DNA of 64,000 nucleotides. Origin: Parabacteroides timonensis (GTDB lineage: Bacteria; Bacteroidota; Bacteroidia; Bacteroidales; Tannerellaceae). This document shows positions 1 to 8,167 of this stretch, piece after piece. Each line of letters opens with the position of its first letter. Position 1 is the stretch's first letter. The DNA lies in NCBI RefSeq assembly GCF_900128505.1, contig NZ_LT669941.1, forward strand, positions 1,041,526-1,105,525, read 5' to 3'. A model generated the notes under the pieces. That model saw nothing but the letters and a program-made list of their open reading frames with translations, made no database searches and had not been told where the DNA came from. The position numbers and the translations under genes were made by a program.

Positions 1-244
1 TAGTCGAAAAGATAAATACCTTTTGTCCTTTTATGGAGATATTTTTCATTAACGAAATGATCTCTTTATTATGCGATGCAAAATTAATTCCCGATCCGAA
101 GCCTATCAGATCAAATGCGGATATATCGGACTGTGCAGCCTCCATAGGGGTTAATACTGTTGCTTTCAGCTCTTCAGCCATTACTTTCGCAACCTTCATC
201 GTATTGCCAAGATAAGTCGATGAAACTATGATAAGTGTTTTCAT
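1..244 (-). CDS. Flavodoxin-family protein (partial, cut by window edge)
   Basis: Only the first 81 codons are present; the gene continues beyond the left edge. The N-terminus (MKTLIIVSSTYLGNTMKVA) carries the flavodoxin phosphate-binding loop pattern S-S-T-Y-x-G-N-T, and FDLIGFGSGIN at about residue 45 matches the next conserved strand and loop of this FMN-binding fold. Flavodoxin-like proteins carry electrons or reduce quinones in the cytoplasm; which subtype this is cannot be told from the fragment. Its ATG overlaps the stop codon of the upstream gene by one base (TAATG), so the two are probably translated from one message. A second, complete and unrelated flavodoxin lies at 38123-38665. 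Confidence 0.75.
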   Translation of the reverse strand, partial: MKTLIIVSSTYLGNTMKVAKVMAEELKATVLTPMEAAQSDISAFDLIGFGSGINFASHNKEIISLMKNISIKGQKVFIFST

Positions 245-894
245 TATTTGATAGTTATTATTGTTTCAGGAGTTCCGGGAGGACCATGTACTCCCTTGTA
301 TTTAACAAATCGTCTGGTAGAACAATCGATATAATAGTCACTTCCAAAGAATTTTGTCAGCATACCTGTCAGGTGAATATTGATTCGTTGCTCCTGTGTT
401 CCGTTATTATTTATGATATCTTTTGCATCTGCCTGCATTTCATACAATTTCAGGTTGTCAGGACGGATGCACTCAAATTTGAAATTTGATTTATCCTTCA
501 TGGAATAACCTAGATTGAAACCAATATTCTGATACCAGGGATAGCCTTTAGAAGTATATGTTTTCGAAAATGTTTTTGATTTGAAAGCTCCTGTCATCTT
601 GTAAACACCATTTTCCTGGACAACTTTTATATCTATATTTTCAGTAAGATTCGAGTATTCCCATGAAAGAGTTTTATAATTAAAAGTCATCACATAACTA
701 TGAATTTCATTTCCCTGAACTGTTTTCAGATAGATATGATTATCTTTTTTACTTTCAGTCCATCTGATAACCGATTTTTCGGCACCACAAGAATAGTTAT
801 ATTCTACCGTTTGGGAATAAGCCTGACAAGATAACAGGGCAAGTAATATGAATATTAATCTTTTCAATTCTACAATTTTATTTTTATCAATCAT
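244..894 (-). CDS. Exported protein of unknown function
   Basis: 216 residues. The N-terminus has a basic stretch followed by a hydrophobic segment (LIFILLALLSCQAYSQ), so it is exported; ALLSC could be read as a lipobox (cleavage before Cys24) or the signal may be cut after AYS-Q, and the sequence does not decide between them. The mature part is rich in beta-forming residues and aromatic residues, with two cysteines (CGAEKS near residue 36, and FECIRPD near 141) plus a late YYIDCSTRR. I recognise no domain. The gene is linked by a one-base overlap to the flavodoxin-like gene downstream. A possible start at codon 1 (ATG 894) is the only methionine before the signal peptide. Confidence 0.65.
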   Translation of the reverse strand: MIDKNKIVELKRLIFILLALLSCQAYSQTVEYNYSCGAEKSVIRWTESKKDNHIYLKTVQGNEIHSYVMTFNYKTLSWEYSNLTENIDIKVVQENGVYKMTGAFKSKTFSKTYTSKGYPWYQNIGFNLGYSMKDKSNFKFECIRPDNLKLYEMQADAKDIINNNGTQEQRINIHLTGMLTKFFGSDYYIDCSTRRFVKYKGVHGPPGTPETIITIK

Positions 895-1567
895 TGTCTG
901 GCAACAAATATATCTTACCGAACGGTAACATGCAAAGTCTACAAAAATATCTTTTCTTCATTACTCTTTCTCTATTTTATTCGGATTAATCAAAAAGATA
1001 AAAATAAACACTCATAGCTTTCAGAATGTTCGATTTTTGCCGATCAGGCTAACTGCGGTTTTCACTCAAATACATGTTCCAGAAGGATACCCCCACCTCA
1101 TCACCCTGTTTTCATCCCTTTATCCCCCCCCCTTTCGGAAATCATTGCAATGATTCTTCCCTATCATCACAATGTACCGACTAAGTCATCACAATGACTT
1201 CGCGCACTTATCACAATGAAGTGGGATAATCATTGTGATGAAAATTTTAACACTACAAAATATTGGGAAATTATCTTCTAATTTATACTCTAGGATTGAC
1301 TAAATACACCTTTCAGAAGGCTAGAAGCTCTTTGAAGGCAGATCATTTTCGGTTGACAGATTGTAGAAGTTTTTACCTTATCTCTATCATCTACTCTAAA
1401 ATCATTATGATGATTACATTATTCCCTACTAAAATGTACATTTTATCTCTTACAAAAATCTTTACGTCAGACCTTAACTTCCGCTGGAGCACAAAAAACA
1501 GCTCCTTACATCCTCTATATCCAAATAGAACCGGGAATTAAGGGGATAATTATCAGAATGACAATTT
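895..1567. other. Gene-free interval between the exported protein and the AraC regulator
   Basis: 673 bases without a convincing gene. Its left part (1139-1248) holds the 22-bp-period palindrome array described separately. Further right there are two more dyads: AATCATTATGATGATT at 1400-1415 (nearly palindromic and similar to the array word) and a perfect 14-bp palindrome AAAATGTACATTTT at 1431-1444. An open frame of 92 codons at 1263-1541 has no homology-like features and poor composition. No tRNA-like fold was seen. Confidence 0.6.
1139..1248. repeat. Array of five palindromic units, 22-bp period
   Basis: Five consecutive 22-bp units (starts 1139, 1161, 1183, 1205, 1227). Columns 4-14 of every unit read TCATTGCAATG, TCATCACAATG, TCATCACAATG, TTATCACAATG and TCATTGTGATG. 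The bases flanking the word change together so that most units keep a dyad: AAATCATTGCAATGATT, AAGTCATCACAATGACTT and CACTTATCACAATGAAGTG. The exact period is counted from the sequence; the function is unknown. Arrays with the same design but other words occur at 45091-45178 and 60974-61065. Confidence 0.85.
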
Positions 1568-2470
1568 TCAATTTTGCGAATAACGGTAATCGCTAGGTGC
1601 AACACCCGTTATTTTCTTGAATATAAGACTGAAATACTGTACATTCGGATAACCCAGTTGGCGGGCTATGATGGCAGGTGTGGCATCGGATTTCAGTAGC
1701 ATCCGTTTAGCAACTTCCAACCGTTTGAATTCGAAATACTGTTCCAGCGTCTTGCCCGTTTCAAATTTCAGCAGGTCGTTGAAATAGGATGTAGAAAGAT
1801 TGAGTCTCTCCGCAAGATAGTCGGGTGCAGGCAGTTTACCATTTTGCAATCTGCCGGAACTTATATAGTCATCGAGCAACTGCTCCATTTTTTCCAGAAT
1901 GGTCTTATTCTTATTCTCACGGGTGATAAACTGACGTTCGTAATAACGGGTACAATAGTCCAGCAACAATTCGATGTGCCGAGAAAGGATAGTGCTGCTA
2001 TGTATATCGATCGAGTGATGCAGTTCTTCTTCTATATTCCACAGACAACAGGTGACTTTTTCCGTTTCACGCTGCGACAGGTGCAATGCCTCTTCCTTGC
2101 GATAGTGGAAGAATGTATAATTCTCAATGTGGTTCTTCAGTGTGGTCTGAAACAGCAAGTCCGGATGAAACACCAGCAGGTAGCCTTTGCCGGGCAGGGT
2201 TTTCTCCTCACTCATACGGAAAATTTCACCAGGGGTAAGAAATACCATTGTTGCATTGGAATAATCATAGTATTTCCGTCCGCAACATGAACATTCGTCA
2301 GGGCAATTCTCTATCAGCAAGATAGCATAAAACTCAAACTTGACGGTATCCTGTTCCAACGACGGGTTCTCCAGATTGATAAGACTTACCTGTGGGTGCA
2401 ACGTCTTGCAGGCCAGGCAACAGTTACAATCATATACGGTCTTAAAATCCAATGTATTTTTCTTTTCCAT
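1568..2470 (-). CDS. AraC-family transcriptional regulator with cysteine-rich N-terminus
   Basis: 300 residues. The C-terminal ~100 residues form the two-helix-turn-helix AraC/XylS DNA-binding domain: LAERLNLSTSYFNDLLKFET (first HTH, about residues 223-242) and ARQLGYPNVQYFSLIFKKITG with the family signature P-x-x-Y at the end. The N-terminal sensor half is unusual in its cysteine clusters, C-x-C-C-x-x-C at about residues 15-20 and C-x-x-x-C-x-C-C near residue 56, which could bind a metal or sense redox state (inference). The gene faces away from a relic gene at 2732-2958, and a pair of 21-bp-spaced TTACGGATT repeats lies upstream of its start, so it may regulate itself and that former neighbour. 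Confidence 0.85.
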   Translation of the reverse strand: MEKKNTLDFKTVYDCNCCLACKTLHPQVSLINLENPSLEQDTVKFEFYAILLIENCPDECSCCGRKYYDYSNATMVFLTPGEIFRMSEEKTLPGKGYLLVFHPDLLFQTTLKNHIENYTFFHYRKEEALHLSQRETEKVTCCLWNIEEELHHSIDIHSSTILSRHIELLLDYCTRYYERQFITRENKNKTILEKMEQLLDDYISSGRLQNGKLPAPDYLAERLNLSTSYFNDLLKFETGKTLEQYFEFKRLEVAKRMLLKSDATPAIIARQLGYPNVQYFSLIFKKITGVAPSDYRYSQN

Positions 2471-2555
2471 ATCCTACTTACAGATTATTCAGTGTACAGT
2501 ATTCGTATCTCGATTACAAAAATACGGGATACTTCCGTCACTTTTACAACCCAAA

Positions 2556-2585
2556 TTACGGATTGTATAACCTTGTTTACGGATT
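2556..2585. promoter_or_regulatory. Direct repeat TTACGGATT x2, candidate AraC-regulator site
   Basis: TTACGGATT occurs at 2556-2564 and again at 2577-2585, exactly 21 bp apart (two helical turns), in the interval upstream of the AraC-type gene. A related ATACGGGAT lies at 2522-2530. Tandem direct half-sites on one face of the helix are the usual target architecture of AraC proteins; assignment to the adjacent regulator is inference. Confidence 0.45.
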
Positions 2586-2705
2586 ACATAAACTTACATA
2601 TTTCGTCTACATCATAAATCTATAGATGGTGGGGAGCAGTGTACATTTGAACGCAAGTAGCATTACGTTGGAACTCCTGACATACTGTTGTCACAAACGT
2701 GTCTT

Positions 2706-2713
2706 ACCTTTGT
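2706..2713 (+). promoter_or_regulatory. Putative -7 box (TACCTTTG) of the relic gene
   Basis: Perfect match to the Bacteroidota -7 consensus TAnnTTTG, 19 bp before the ATG at 2732. No convincing TTTG at -33 is seen. It suggests that the decayed gene downstream was, or still is, transcribed. Confidence 0.45.
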
Positions 2714-2731
2714 CCAATAAATTTTTATACA

Positions 2732-2958
2732 ATGGAAAATAAATTGAATAAAACAGGTAAAGTGGATAGAAACTTCTCTGGAATAATGAAAAGACCGGCT
2801 ATATCCAGCAATTACAGCCGGTGGAAACACAGGTCTTCAAGCTATTCGAAAGTGCTTCATCCAGCCATGATACACTGGATACGGAGAAAACAAAGGATAT
2901 CTATAAAAAAGCAGAATCAATCATTTCTGCTGCCTACCGGCAACTCGGGGCTTATTAA
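2732..2958 (+). pseudogene. Relic of a small gene, N- and C-terminal parts in different frames
   Basis: A start after a good promoter opens a frame beginning MENKLNKTGKVDRNFSGIM, but around 2788 plausible coding shifts to another frame that runs EKTGYIQQLQPVETQVFKLF and ends DIYKKAESIISAAYRQLGAY at the TAA 2956-2958. The second part looks like a genuine amphipathic helical C-terminus, whereas the continuation of the first frame is low-quality sequence. I infer a frameshift or internal deletion. No family is recognised. It stands divergently from the AraC regulator, which is where the target gene of such a regulator often lies. Confidence 0.45.
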
Positions 2959-2988
2959 GAAGTTTCAGAGCAGCATTGTTATCCCGCA

Positions 2989-5850
2989 TTAGAAACTAAT
3001 CGAGAATAACATCTCTGCCTGGAATTTACCGTAGTTAATAGGCTGTATCAGACGCACACCCGTAGTTAAAGGGAAAGTCATACGAAGGAGATTCCAATCG
3101 AATATCAGGTCGGTACCATACGAACTTTGGGTATCCCATCCCCCGGCCTTGCGGGCCTCATTACGAGTCAGGTCATAAAAAAGATTCGCCCTCAAACGAC
3201 GGATATAAACGAATTGTCCCAGACTCAAATCAGGTGAAAAGATCGAAAAGGCATAATCAGCCTTGAACGCCCATTGCTGGCGGGTCTGATACAAATAATT
3301 ATACCCGCGGGTTTCATCCAATAAGCGTTTGGGAAGATACAACGACTTTCCGTCCAATGTCTGATATTGATAACCGAAACGAAGCATTAAACCATGATTG
3401 CGAATAATTCCCGGCCAATAAGTCGTCAGACGTGCAGCATATAAATCCCCATAATTCTCCGTATTGAAGGGAGAATGCAGATACTGCAAACGAACCTGAT
3501 ATCCCCAACGAGGCAAAATATCACGTTGTGCCAGCTGCCGATAATTATAAAACCGTAATTCCGGTAAGATATACTGGAAATTTCTAAACTTCCTACTCTC
3601 GAACTGCTGGTATTTATTATTGGTATAATAATAGGTAAGAGAAGGCTGGATACCACGTGTATAATGATTCCTTGTCAGGTTAAAAGGCAGATAAACGCGG
3701 ACATCGGCTTCCAACTGGTTGCGATGGGTGTATTGCAATTGGGTCACCTCTTTCCCTTCCTCATTCTTAGTCCAGCTCATATCGAATGCTTTCTCTCCAT
3801 AATCGAGAGCCAGGTCGAACACGGGAAACCAACCTTTATAGGTAAAAGCCATCCTACCATGATGATACCCTTTCTTATAATACCAACCGGCCTGCATAAT
3901 AGCCGTATTCAACGAATTCTGCGATAATACCATAACACCAGGCTTTACGATGGTTGCCAGATCATCGGCTCCACTGTTCATCGCCTCTGCCACATCATAA
4001 TAGAACGGAGCCCAACTATGTATTTTAAACGTATGCAATCCTTTCCGGTAAGGTACAGGATTGAAGTCGATCGAATTCAACCGGGCCGAATCCAGATTAA
4101 ACTGTTCTTGTTCAGCCAGTGTCTCCGCTAAAGGGAAACGATACGGCTGGCCTAAATCCGTAGCCTCTGCCAATAAACTATCTGTCGGCAGGGAAGCCAC
4201 CCGGTATCCTTTTGCCTGATAATCCGAAAAGAATAAACGGTCCCCTTGCGGATCGAAAGCCGGGTCGAAAGCACCGAACCGGGAAGAGGTTAAGCGATAA
4301 GCCAGACTGTCCGAAGGATTCAGGCTATAAATATTATTCGTACCGGAAACACCGGATTCAAAGAACAAACGTCCTTTATTCCAGACCGGAGCCGTAATAT
4401 TGGCAGAAGTAGTCTCTATCAGTTCAGTCCAATCACCAGTTTGAGTATTCAGTTGTCGAATCCCCATTCCGGCATCGCTCACAGCTACGGCAATTACATT
4501 CCCATCTTCTCCAAATGTCAACTCTTTGATAAAAGCATTGTCGGGTACATCGAAACAGACCTGTTCTTTTCCATTTTCCAGATCGACCAATACAAGTTCA
4601 CTCTTCCCGGCTATAGTAAAACGGGAAACGACAGCCGTCTTTCCAGCCTCATCGATAGCAGGTGCCAGATAACGTTGACGCGGAGTGAGAGTCGTAATAC
4701 GTCCGGTTGCCGGATCATAACGTTTCAATACCGAATAATTCTCATGTGTCCAGCGAAGCCCCGGTACAATTTCAGTCCAGAAAACCTGTCCGTTACGAAG
4801 GTTAAGACGACTATTGATACGTCCGATATAGCTCAAACGCTTTTCTTTTCCATTTGTCAGTAAAACCAGAGAGTTCAGATCTTCCAAGCCGGATTTGACA
4901 GCAATAATAGAAGAGTCGTTCAATAACTGGGGATACCGGTAAGAGGTATATTTATCTTTCGCCGGAGAAAGATAAGAAGGAACAAGTACAGCCGTATCCT
5001 GTTTTTCCCATTCATCCCGCAGATAATCGAATGTTTCTTTATAATGCTTATCTATACTGATCCCCGTATGATGTTTGAAGGCACTCGAAAAAAGAAACGG
5101 AACAGAGACATAGCGACTCGTCGTTTTGTCCCAGATATCACTGCCATAACGGTAACGGGCATAAGAGGTCAGATCGTACCCCAACGCATAATAATCGCCG
5201 GTATAATCTTTATAAGAGCCGAGCAATAACTTGTCAAACGAAAACAATTTGCCGTCTCCCAACATCTGGGCACGATAGGTCATATTAAATTCCGGCAACC
5301 GTCCCCGTCCGGCATTCGACATAGCCGTTTCAGTACTTACCGCATCCCCTTCCAGAAACCAGGTCGGTAAAAAGAAGGCAGCCACACCTGCTGCCTGCTC
5401 CCCTATTATATAATACAATGGCCGGAATATACCATGCATCAGCTTTCCCATCTGGATCACATGGCGCGATTCATGCAACACCAGATGCTTGTCCCAGCTT
5501 TGCGCATCCAGTTTCGACGAAGGAGTCGTGATCAACTCCATACGGCGCGGCGCCCACGAAACCAGTCCGTTCGACGACATACTGCCGGGATGGAGAATAA
5601 CCGGAAATTTGATCTTCATCGGTTCTCCTATCGTCTTCTTAACGCGTGGATATACATTTTCAAGATATAAAGCATACCGGTAAGCCATCGAATCGTTGCC
5701 CTGGGGATAAATAAGGTTGTAGTGCGGCAACTTCGCCACATTCCATTTAAACCGGGCCGGATCCGCACCATAATCCAGAAACTGAGCTTGTAATTCAGAA
5801 GTGATCAGCGAACAGGCTGACAATATGAAAAGGTATCTTAATATCGACAT
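2989..5850 (-). CDS. Exported HExxH-type peptidase-like / beta-propeller / outer-membrane barrel protein
   Basis: 953 residues with a signal peptide (about 1-22, ending ELQA). Residues 126-130 are H-E-S-R-H, a zinc HExxH motif, and a glutamate in WFLEGDA about 37 residues later fits the third ligand of gluzincin (MA-clan) peptidases. The middle (about 300-600) has repeated TolB/PD40-like propeller blades such as FDPAFDPQGDRLFFSDY. The last ~330 residues alternate hydrophobic and polar residues with many aromatics and end in ..MLFSISF, a typical outer-membrane beta-barrel ending with terminal Phe. It is probably anchored in the outer membrane. The substrate is unknown, and peptidase activity is inferred only from the motif. 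It is divergent from the two-component genes at 6013. Confidence 0.7.
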   Translation of the reverse strand: MSILRYLFILSACSLITSELQAQFLDYGADPARFKWNVAKLPHYNLIYPQGNDSMAYRYALYLENVYPRVKKTIGEPMKIKFPVILHPGSMSSNGLVSWAPRRMELITTPSSKLDAQSWDKHLVLHESRHVIQMGKLMHGIFRPLYYIIGEQAAGVAAFFLPTWFLEGDAVSTETAMSNAGRGRLPEFNMTYRAQMLGDGKLFSFDKLLLGSYKDYTGDYYALGYDLTSYARYRYGSDIWDKTTSRYVSVPFLFSSAFKHHTGISIDKHYKETFDYLRDEWEKQDTAVLVPSYLSPAKDKYTSYRYPQLLNDSSIIAVKSGLEDLNSLVLLTNGKEKRLSYIGRINSRLNLRNGQVFWTEIVPGLRWTHENYSVLKRYDPATGRITTLTPRQRYLAPAIDEAGKTAVVSRFTIAGKSELVLVDLENGKEQVCFDVPDNAFIKELTFGEDGNVIAVAVSDAGMGIRQLNTQTGDWTELIETTSANITAPVWNKGRLFFESGVSGTNNIYSLNPSDSLAYRLTSSRFGAFDPAFDPQGDRLFFSDYQAKGYRVASLPTDSLLAEATDLGQPYRFPLAETLAEQEQFNLDSARLNSIDFNPVPYRKGLHTFKIHSWAPFYYDVAEAMNSGADDLATIVKPGVMVLSQNSLNTAIMQAGWYYKKGYHHGRMAFTYKGWFPVFDLALDYGEKAFDMSWTKNEEGKEVTQLQYTHRNQLEADVRVYLPFNLTRNHYTRGIQPSLTYYYTNNKYQQFESRKFRNFQYILPELRFYNYRQLAQRDILPRWGYQVRLQYLHSPFNTENYGDLYAARLTTYWPGIIRNHGLMLRFGYQYQTLDGKSLYLPKRLLDETRGYNYLYQTRQQWAFKADYAFSIFSPDLSLGQFVYIRRLRANLFYDLTRNEARKAGGWDTQSSYGTDLIFDWNLLRMTFPLTTGVRLIQPINYGKFQAEMLFSISF

Positions 5851-5876
5851 CTGGCTATCTTATAGGAAATAAGGCG

Positions 5877-5884
5877 CAAAGCTA
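5877..5884 (-). promoter_or_regulatory. Putative -7 box of the HExxH/barrel gene
   Basis: On the minus strand TAGCTTTG matches TAnnTTTG and lies 27 bp before the start codon at 5850. No clear -33 TTTG was found. Confidence 0.4.
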
Positions 5885-5982
5885 TAAAATAAAATGGACT
5901 TTTTGGAATAAACGATATTTGTTATATTCCCTAAAAGTGTTATTTAGTCTTACCGTAATCCCAAACTCCCAAACATATCCAT

Positions 5983-5990
5983 TATTTTTG
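5983..5990 (+). promoter_or_regulatory. Putative -7 box of the histidine kinase operon
   Basis: TATTTTTG fits TAnnTTTG and lies 22 bp before the ATG at 6013. Confidence 0.4.
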
Positions 5991-6012
5991 CCAGAAAGAT
6001 CAGGTACAAGAT

Positions 6013-7449
6013 ATGAAAACTAAATTAAGTTTCAAAATCATAGCCACATTGATAAGTTTATCGCTGGCGGCATTGTTGTTTTCACAGGGATATTGGTTGA
6101 AAGGGCTCTACGATTCCACCTGGGAACAAGTAAACGGGAATATACAGGAAGCCATGCGTATGGCTGACTACAAGGAGCTATTCATCCGTATGGATTCACT
6201 GAGTGAGAATAAAGGATCCGGAACAATCACCTCCGAGATTAAACTTTCGAAGGATAGCACAGAAGAAATTTCACGAAACGGATTAATGGATACATTTTCC
6301 ATAAAAGCAGATAAGAACCCCTTCAAATATAACGAAGCAGCTGAATCGCTCAATGAATACCTTGACCTGCTGACCTCACTGGAAGGTCAGATACAAGAGG
6401 CCTTGCACGTAAAACTCGATTCATTGATACCTATCGACTATATCCTGTACGATACTTTGCTCGTCATGGAACTCAAACAGTACGATATTTCCGTCCCCTA
6501 TAAACTGGAAGTAATCCAGATGAAGGACAGCGTGCCCGAAACCATCATGACATTCCGGTCAGTCGAGATGTTCGACAATAAAGGAGTACAATTCAGCTAT
6601 CCGATCAAAAGCGTAGAACCGAAACTATATTACCAACTAACATTAAAAGCTCCCTCCCAACTGGTATTCAAACAAATGGCAGGCATCCTCATTTCATCTT
6701 TTCTGCTGGTCATCCTGATTCTGATCGCTTTCATCTACCTACTTTATACGATCCTCAGACAGAAGACGATCGAAGAGTTGAAAACAGATTTTACCAACAA
6801 TATGACACATGAACTAAAAACCCCGATATCCGTTGCCTATGCAGCCAACGACGTTTTACTCAACTACGACACCCATGTCAGCGAGAAACAGAAGAAATAC
6901 CTGGGTATCGTCCGGGAACAACTCACGCAGTTAAGCGGCCTGGTCGAACAGATACTCACCCTCTCTGTGGAGAACCGCAATACCTTCCGGCTGAAACAGG
7001 AATCGATCCGCGTAGCTGACATGATCGCCCCACTCATTGAACAACACAAGCTGAAAGCTGGAAAACAGGTCGATATCACAACAAATATACCTGAGAACAT
7101 TGCAGTATTTGCCGACCGTACGCATTTCTATAATATACTGGGTAACCTGATTGACAATGCGGTAAAATATTCCGGCGATAAACCTGCAGAAATATCTGTC
7201 AGTGCGGAGATGCTGCCGAATGAGATCCGTGTATCCGTTACGGACAACGGTATCGGTATCAGCGAGGCAAACCAGCAACAAATATTCGACAAATTTTACC
7301 GCGTCCCCAGCGGCAACCTGCATAACGTAAAAGGGTACGGACTGGGATTATATTATGTAAAAGACATAATGTCGAAACATGGAGGATCAGTGACCGTCAA
7401 GAGTCAACCGGGAAAAGGTACGACATTCACCCTTCATTTCAAAAACTAA
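6013..7449 (+). CDS. Membrane sensor histidine kinase
   Basis: 478 residues. There is a transmembrane segment near residues 10-28, a periplasmic domain of about 190 residues and a second transmembrane helix near 222-245 (ILISSFLLVILILIAFIYLL). The HisKA box NNMTHELKTPISVAY carries the phosphoacceptor His at about residue 266. The HATPase domain shows the N box (NLIDNAVKYS), G1 (VTDNGIGIS) and G2 (VKGYGLGLYYV). All catalytic motifs are intact. It presumably phosphorylates the response regulator that starts 13 bp downstream. The architecture resembles the RprX-type kinases of Bacteroides, but I do not assign that name. The signal is unknown. Confidence 0.92.
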   Translation: MKTKLSFKIIATLISLSLAALLFSQGYWLKGLYDSTWEQVNGNIQEAMRMADYKELFIRMDSLSENKGSGTITSEIKLSKDSTEEISRNGLMDTFSIKADKNPFKYNEAAESLNEYLDLLTSLEGQIQEALHVKLDSLIPIDYILYDTLLVMELKQYDISVPYKLEVIQMKDSVPETIMTFRSVEMFDNKGVQFSYPIKSVEPKLYYQLTLKAPSQLVFKQMAGILISSFLLVILILIAFIYLLYTILRQKTIEELKTDFTNNMTHELKTPISVAYAANDVLLNYDTHVSEKQKKYLGIVREQLTQLSGLVEQILTLSVENRNTFRLKQESIRVADMIAPLIEQHKLKAGKQVDITTNIPENIAVFADRTHFYNILGNLIDNAVKYSGDKPAEISVSAEMLPNEIRVSVTDNGIGISEANQQQIFDKFYRVPSGNLHNVKGYGLGLYYVKDIMSKHGGSVTVKSQPGKGTTFTLHFKN

Positions 7450-7462
7450 AAAAGAAAAAACT

Positions 7463-8146
7463 ATGGCAAAGATAAAAGTATTATTAGTGGAAGACGAGCC
7501 GACACTGGCAATGATCATCAAAGATACGCTGGATGGTGAGGAGTTCGATATTGTACTGGCTGCCGACGGTGAAGAAGGGCTGGCGCTTTACAAAGAAATC
7601 AAGCCGGATATTATCGTGACCGACATCATGATGCCTAAAATAGACGGCTTCACCCTGATACGGCATATCCGCAAAACAGACAGCCAGATACCTGTCCTCT
7701 TCCTCTCCGCCCGTTCTGCCGCCAACGATGTTGTCGAAGGTTTCGAGCTGGGCGGCAACGACTACCTGAAAAAGCCTTTCGGCATGGCAGAACTGATCGT
7801 CCGTATCAAAGCCCTGCTGAATAAGATCACAGTGCGCAAGGAAGAAAAAACAACCTTCAACCTCGGTCAATATACATTCGATGCAGTTACGCAAACATTA
7901 TTATATTGCGGCGAGAAACAACTCCTGAGCAACCGCGAATCGGAAATACTCAAACGGCTTTGCGAAAACAAAGACCATGTATTGCCAATGAAAGACGTAC
8001 TGCTCGACCTGTGGGGAGACGACTCTTTCTTCAATGCCCGCAGCCTGCACGTCTTCATTACCAAACTGCGACATAAACTATCGAAAGACGACTCGATAAA
8101 GATCCTGAATGTCCGGGGAATAGGCTATAAACTGATCATCGACTAA
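7463..8146 (+). CDS. OmpR-family response regulator
   Basis: 227 residues. The N-terminal receiver domain begins KVLLVEDEPTLA (acidic pocket E-D), with the phosphoacceptor Asp at residue 54 in VTDIMMPKIDG, the conserved Ser/Thr in FLSARS and Lys in LKKPF. The C-terminal ~95 residues form a winged helix of the OmpR/PhoB type, ending LNVRGIGYKLIID. It is the partner of the kinase directly upstream and is probably co-transcribed with the DUF4369/SUMF1-fold gene 21 bp downstream. Confidence 0.93.
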   Translation: MAKIKVLLVEDEPTLAMIIKDTLDGEEFDIVLAADGEEGLALYKEIKPDIIVTDIMMPKIDGFTLIRHIRKTDSQIPVLFLSARSAANDVVEGFELGGNDYLKKPFGMAELIVRIKALLNKITVRKEEKTTFNLGQYTFDAVTQTLLYCGEKQLLSNRESEILKRLCENKDHVLPMKDVLLDLWGDDSFFNARSLHVFITKLRHKLSKDDSIKILNVRGIGYKLIID

Positions 8147-8167
8147 ATCACCTTATAAACGATCCGT

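Noticed and set aside
1139..1248. CRISPR array
   Set aside because: Units are only 22 bp, palindromic and without unique spacers of 30 bp or more; no cas gene is nearby. The same applies to 45091-45178 and 60974-61065.
1263..1541. 92-codon open frame in the gene-free interval
   Set aside because: No start context, no family, atypical residues. Probably chance.
895..1567. tRNA or small RNA gene
   Set aside because: No cloverleaf pairing or T-loop sequence was found; only dyads.
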